A stretch of DNA of 64,000 nucleotides from NCBI GenBank assembly GCA_021815405.1, contig JAKAGV010000001.1, positions 310,001 through 374,000 on the forward strand, read 5' to 3'. The position numbers were made by a program, and so were the translations under genes. The notes beneath the pieces were generated by a model, which searched no databases, was not told where the DNA came from, and saw only the letters and a list, made by a program, of their open reading frames with translations. Of the stretch, positions 62,281 through 64,000 are shown piece by piece (position 1 is the stretch's first letter; each line of letters begins with the position of its first letter). The DNA comes from Bacteroidota bacterium (GTDB lineage: Bacteria > Bacteroidota > Ignavibacteria > Ignavibacteriales > Ignavibacteriaceae).

Positions 62281-62415
62281 AATTCACTGAAGTTACGCAA
62301 AATGGAAGAAAAGGTTAATTTGTCATTCCGAACTAGTTTCGGAATCTTTATTTTTAAGCTGTTTTTTAGATGCTGAAACAAGTTCAGCATGACAATTGCG
62401 TAACTTCAGTTAATT
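62281..62415. mobile_element. MITE/REP-like palindromic element, copy C
   Basis: A 135-bp element with 20-bp terminal inverted repeats and one mismatch (62281-62300, 62396-62415). It is the reverse complement of copy B at 8050-8183 with six substitutions and one single-base indel (hand alignment). Inner hairpins: ttccgaactagtttcggaa and tgctgaaacaagttcagca. It starts 12 bases after the stop of the minus-strand receiver/GcvH-like gene. Confidence 0.75.
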
Positions 62416-62426
62416 CAAATATAAAA

Positions 62427-63584
62427 TTATTTCTTGAAGAATTCAGCAACCATTTTATCCCAGTCGGCATTTTCGAACTTTTCAAATTCGCCGATATATA
62501 ATTCACTTTCGTCCTTTGCCGCTGATGAGTCAACTGTGCGGATATTTTTTCTCAAGTGAATAAAACGGTCGATTTCATCCTGGAAGAAATTGACGGCGCT
62601 TTTCCCGATAGTTAGGTTTTTAATTTCTGTATCAAGGTCATCCGTATCAATTGCACAAATCCAATTTGCATTATAGGAAGTAGCATCGAGTGCTTCAAGA
62701 TTATTTTGAAGCAGCGTGTTTATCCTAATTACCTTGCCGCTGAACGGTGAATTAAAAGTTGCTAAGCGATTATCCTGCTTTATAGTAAATAGCGGCTGAC
62801 CTGCTTTTACAACCATTCCTAAGTTTGGAAGTTCGACCGCTGTTATTTTTCCGATCAGCTTTTTTGCAAAATCATCAAGACCGATTTTTGTTGTACCGTC
62901 CTGATCCATGCTTGCCCAACAGTGTCCGGATGAAATAAACACTCCGCCAGGAATTGCAAATTCATAAGTTAAGAAACGCTTTGATTCGGCAAGCTGGGTA
63001 ATATGAACTTTCGGTTTCAACTGTTTTTGGATTCTATCTTGCCTCTTAATAAGAATTTTCTTTACGAAGTCCAGCAGTTCATCTTCAGTAAATGGTTTTT
63101 GAACATAATCCATTGCACCGAACTTCATACATTCAACCGCGGTTTCAACGGTTGCGTAACCTGTTATAATTACAACGTCTATATCAGGGCGAACATGTTT
63201 TACGGATTTAGTTACTTCAACACCATCCATAATAGGCATCTTCAAGTCGGTAAAGACAAAATCATAATGATGTGTCTGAACAAGTCCCAAAGCTTCTTTT
63301 CCGTTTTCAACAGTATCAACACAATACCCATCTAGCACTAAAATTTTTCTAAAGCTGTCAAGGATAACGGGTTCGTCATCGACACACAGGATTTTTGCTT
63401 TTGGATTATCAACTTCAACCCGCTTCAATGTCTTAGCCTCTCTAGTAAAATCGAGGTTTAAACTTACGTTCAAAGCTGCTTCGCGGTCCTTACGAAGTTT
63501 CTTCTCCTGTATTCTCTTGCCCGAGTATCTGATTAAGATATCGGCAATAATGAACAATATAACTGCAATAATTAAAAGTGGCAT
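62427..63584 (-). CDS. Membrane-anchored receiver fused to a GcvH-like domain
   Basis: The 385-residue protein has an N-terminal membrane anchor (about 2-20), a linker, a receiver domain (about 62-180: ILCVDDEP acidic pocket, phosphoacceptor Asp113 in FTDLKMP, Thr141, Lys163 in QKPF) and a C-terminal GcvH-like domain (about 195-320: GHCWASMDQDGTTKIGLDDFAKKLIGKITAVELPNLG, then SPFSGKVIRIN). The residues aligned with the lipoyl-lysine motif ESVKA are QDNRL, so no lysine is available for lipoylation. A short charged C-terminal tail follows. Function is not known; the architecture suggests a phosphorylation-regulated protein interaction module at the membrane. The next gene upstream, at 63640, is another GcvH-like protein. 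Confidence 0.82.
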   Translation of the reverse strand: MPLLIIAVILFIIADILIRYSGKRIQEKKLRKDREAALNVSLNLDFTREAKTLKRVEVDNPKAKILCVDDEPVILDSFRKILVLDGYCVDTVENGKEALGLVQTHHYDFVFTDLKMPIMDGVEVTKSVKHVRPDIDVVIITGYATVETAVECMKFGAMDYVQKPFTEDELLDFVKKILIKRQDRIQKQLKPKVHITQLAESKRFLTYEFAIPGGVFISSGHCWASMDQDGTTKIGLDDFAKKLIGKITAVELPNLGMVVKAGQPLFTIKQDNRLATFNSPFSGKVIRINTLLQNNLEALDATSYNANWICAIDTDDLDTEIKNLTIGKSAVNFFQDEIDRFIHLRKNIRTVDSSAAKDESELYIGEFEKFENADWDKMVAEFFKK

Positions 63585-63639
63585 ATTCTATTCTCCTTAA
63601 AAATTATTCTTTCTCTCTTTAATTGTAATTATTGTGCAC

Positions 63640-64000
63640 TCATAATCTATCCGAGCTGCACGGTGTTAAATTTTTTATTTCGTATTCCCAATCAGACGGA
63701 ATAACTCTGTAGAGCCACCCAGTGAAGTAAGGATCTTTTTCAATTATTTTATGATCTTCTAATAATTGATTATTGCGTTCAATAATTCTTCCGCTTACAG
63801 GGCTTAAGACGGTATGAACCATTTCGTCTTTCATCTTAATTTGTGCACATGAATTTCCCTGAACAATTTCTTCGTCGACTTTTTGCAATTCAATTTCATT
63901 TATTGCATCTATCGTTTTTAGAAATAAATCTGTAACGCCAATGATTGCCGAACCGGAGTTATCGAAATAAATCCAGCTTGAATATCCAAGCCGGAAATAA
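63640..64000 (-). CDS. GcvH-like protein, 5' partial at the window edge
   Basis: The minus-strand frame is open from the right edge, so the start lies outside; a TTG at 63888 is internal. The visible 119 residues are GcvH-like: YSSWIYFDNSGSAIIGVTDLFLKTIDAINEIELQ (the HTWV...ATVGITD...LG block), then LSPVSGRIIERNNQLLEDHKIIEKDPYFTGWLYRV. Where GcvH has ESVKA this protein has MKDEM, so the lipoyl lysine is not at the expected place, though a lysine lies two residues earlier. It is 55 bases upstream of the receiver/GcvH-like gene, probably in one operon. Confidence 0.75.
   Translation of the reverse strand, partial: YFRLGYSSWIYFDNSGSAIIGVTDLFLKTIDAINEIELQKVDEEIVQGNSCAQIKMKDEMVHTVLSPVSGRIIERNNQLLEDHKIIEKDPYFTGWLYRVIPSDWEYEIKNLTPCSSDRL

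Overview
The window reads as a chromosomal segment of an AT-rich Gram-negative bacterium of the Bacteroidota/Chlorobiota side, most likely Ignavibacteria-like. The main evidence is two secreted proteins ending in a type IX secretion (T9SS) sorting domain with the QNYPNPFNPST signature. Supporting evidence is an outer-membrane gene set (Omp85, LptE-like, MlaEFD, GWxTD protein, GT9 heptosyltransferase-like) and promoter-like TAnnTTTG boxes. No tRNA, rRNA, CRISPR array, prophage or intact insertion sequence was seen. Taxonomy is inferred from protein style only.

Layout. 1-4380: two T9SS-exported proteins, one with dockerin-like and cohesin-like parts (cut by the left edge) and one with six cohesin-like repeats. 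4540-13791: TPR protein, DUF3467 protein, MiaB, a SPOR-domain protein, a metallo-hydrolase, a sigma-54 activator, an LptE-like lipoprotein, a GT2 glycosyltransferase and a TPR protein. 13831-23810: a dense same-strand run with overlapping starts and stops: DNA glycosylase, GT9, DUF3108, CPBP protease, zinc-ribbon/DUF2007, CdsA, RimO, GWxTD, PfkB kinase and Omp85. 23961-31703: UbiA-type prenyltransferase, RNase HII, YraN, MlaEFD, UvrA. 31780-42826: M16 protease, aminotransferase plus PEP carboxykinase, PLP decarboxylase, SMR transporter, Nudix, an exported Ntn-asparaginase, DinB, a LolA-like exported protein.

42877-50392 is on the minus strand: a hybrid histidine kinase, a single-domain response regulator overlapping a four-PAS histidine kinase, and Pta. 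50690-60760 returns to plus: YggS, DivIVA, purine nucleoside phosphorylase, a membrane coiled-coil protein, IleRS, a DksA-like protein, two tandem LspA genes, RluD and an EamA transporter. This order resembles the Gram-positive ylmE-divIVA-ileS-ylyA-lspA-rluD neighbourhood. 60763-64000 is on the minus strand: a lipoprotein gene split by a -1 frameshift at a run of seven A, a macrodomain protein, a membrane-anchored receiver fused to a GcvH-like domain, and the end of a second GcvH-like protein cut by the right edge.

The most unusual items are the paired GcvH-like proteins, both without a lysine at the lipoylation position; a roughly 130-bp palindromic element in three copies, each just downstream of a gene; the frameshifted lipoprotein; the tandem lspA pair; and the cohesin/dockerin-like T9SS pair. 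Envelope biogenesis is the theme of much of the window: LPS (LptE, GT9), phospholipid (CdsA, Mla), outer-membrane protein assembly (Omp85) and lipoprotein maturation (LspA).
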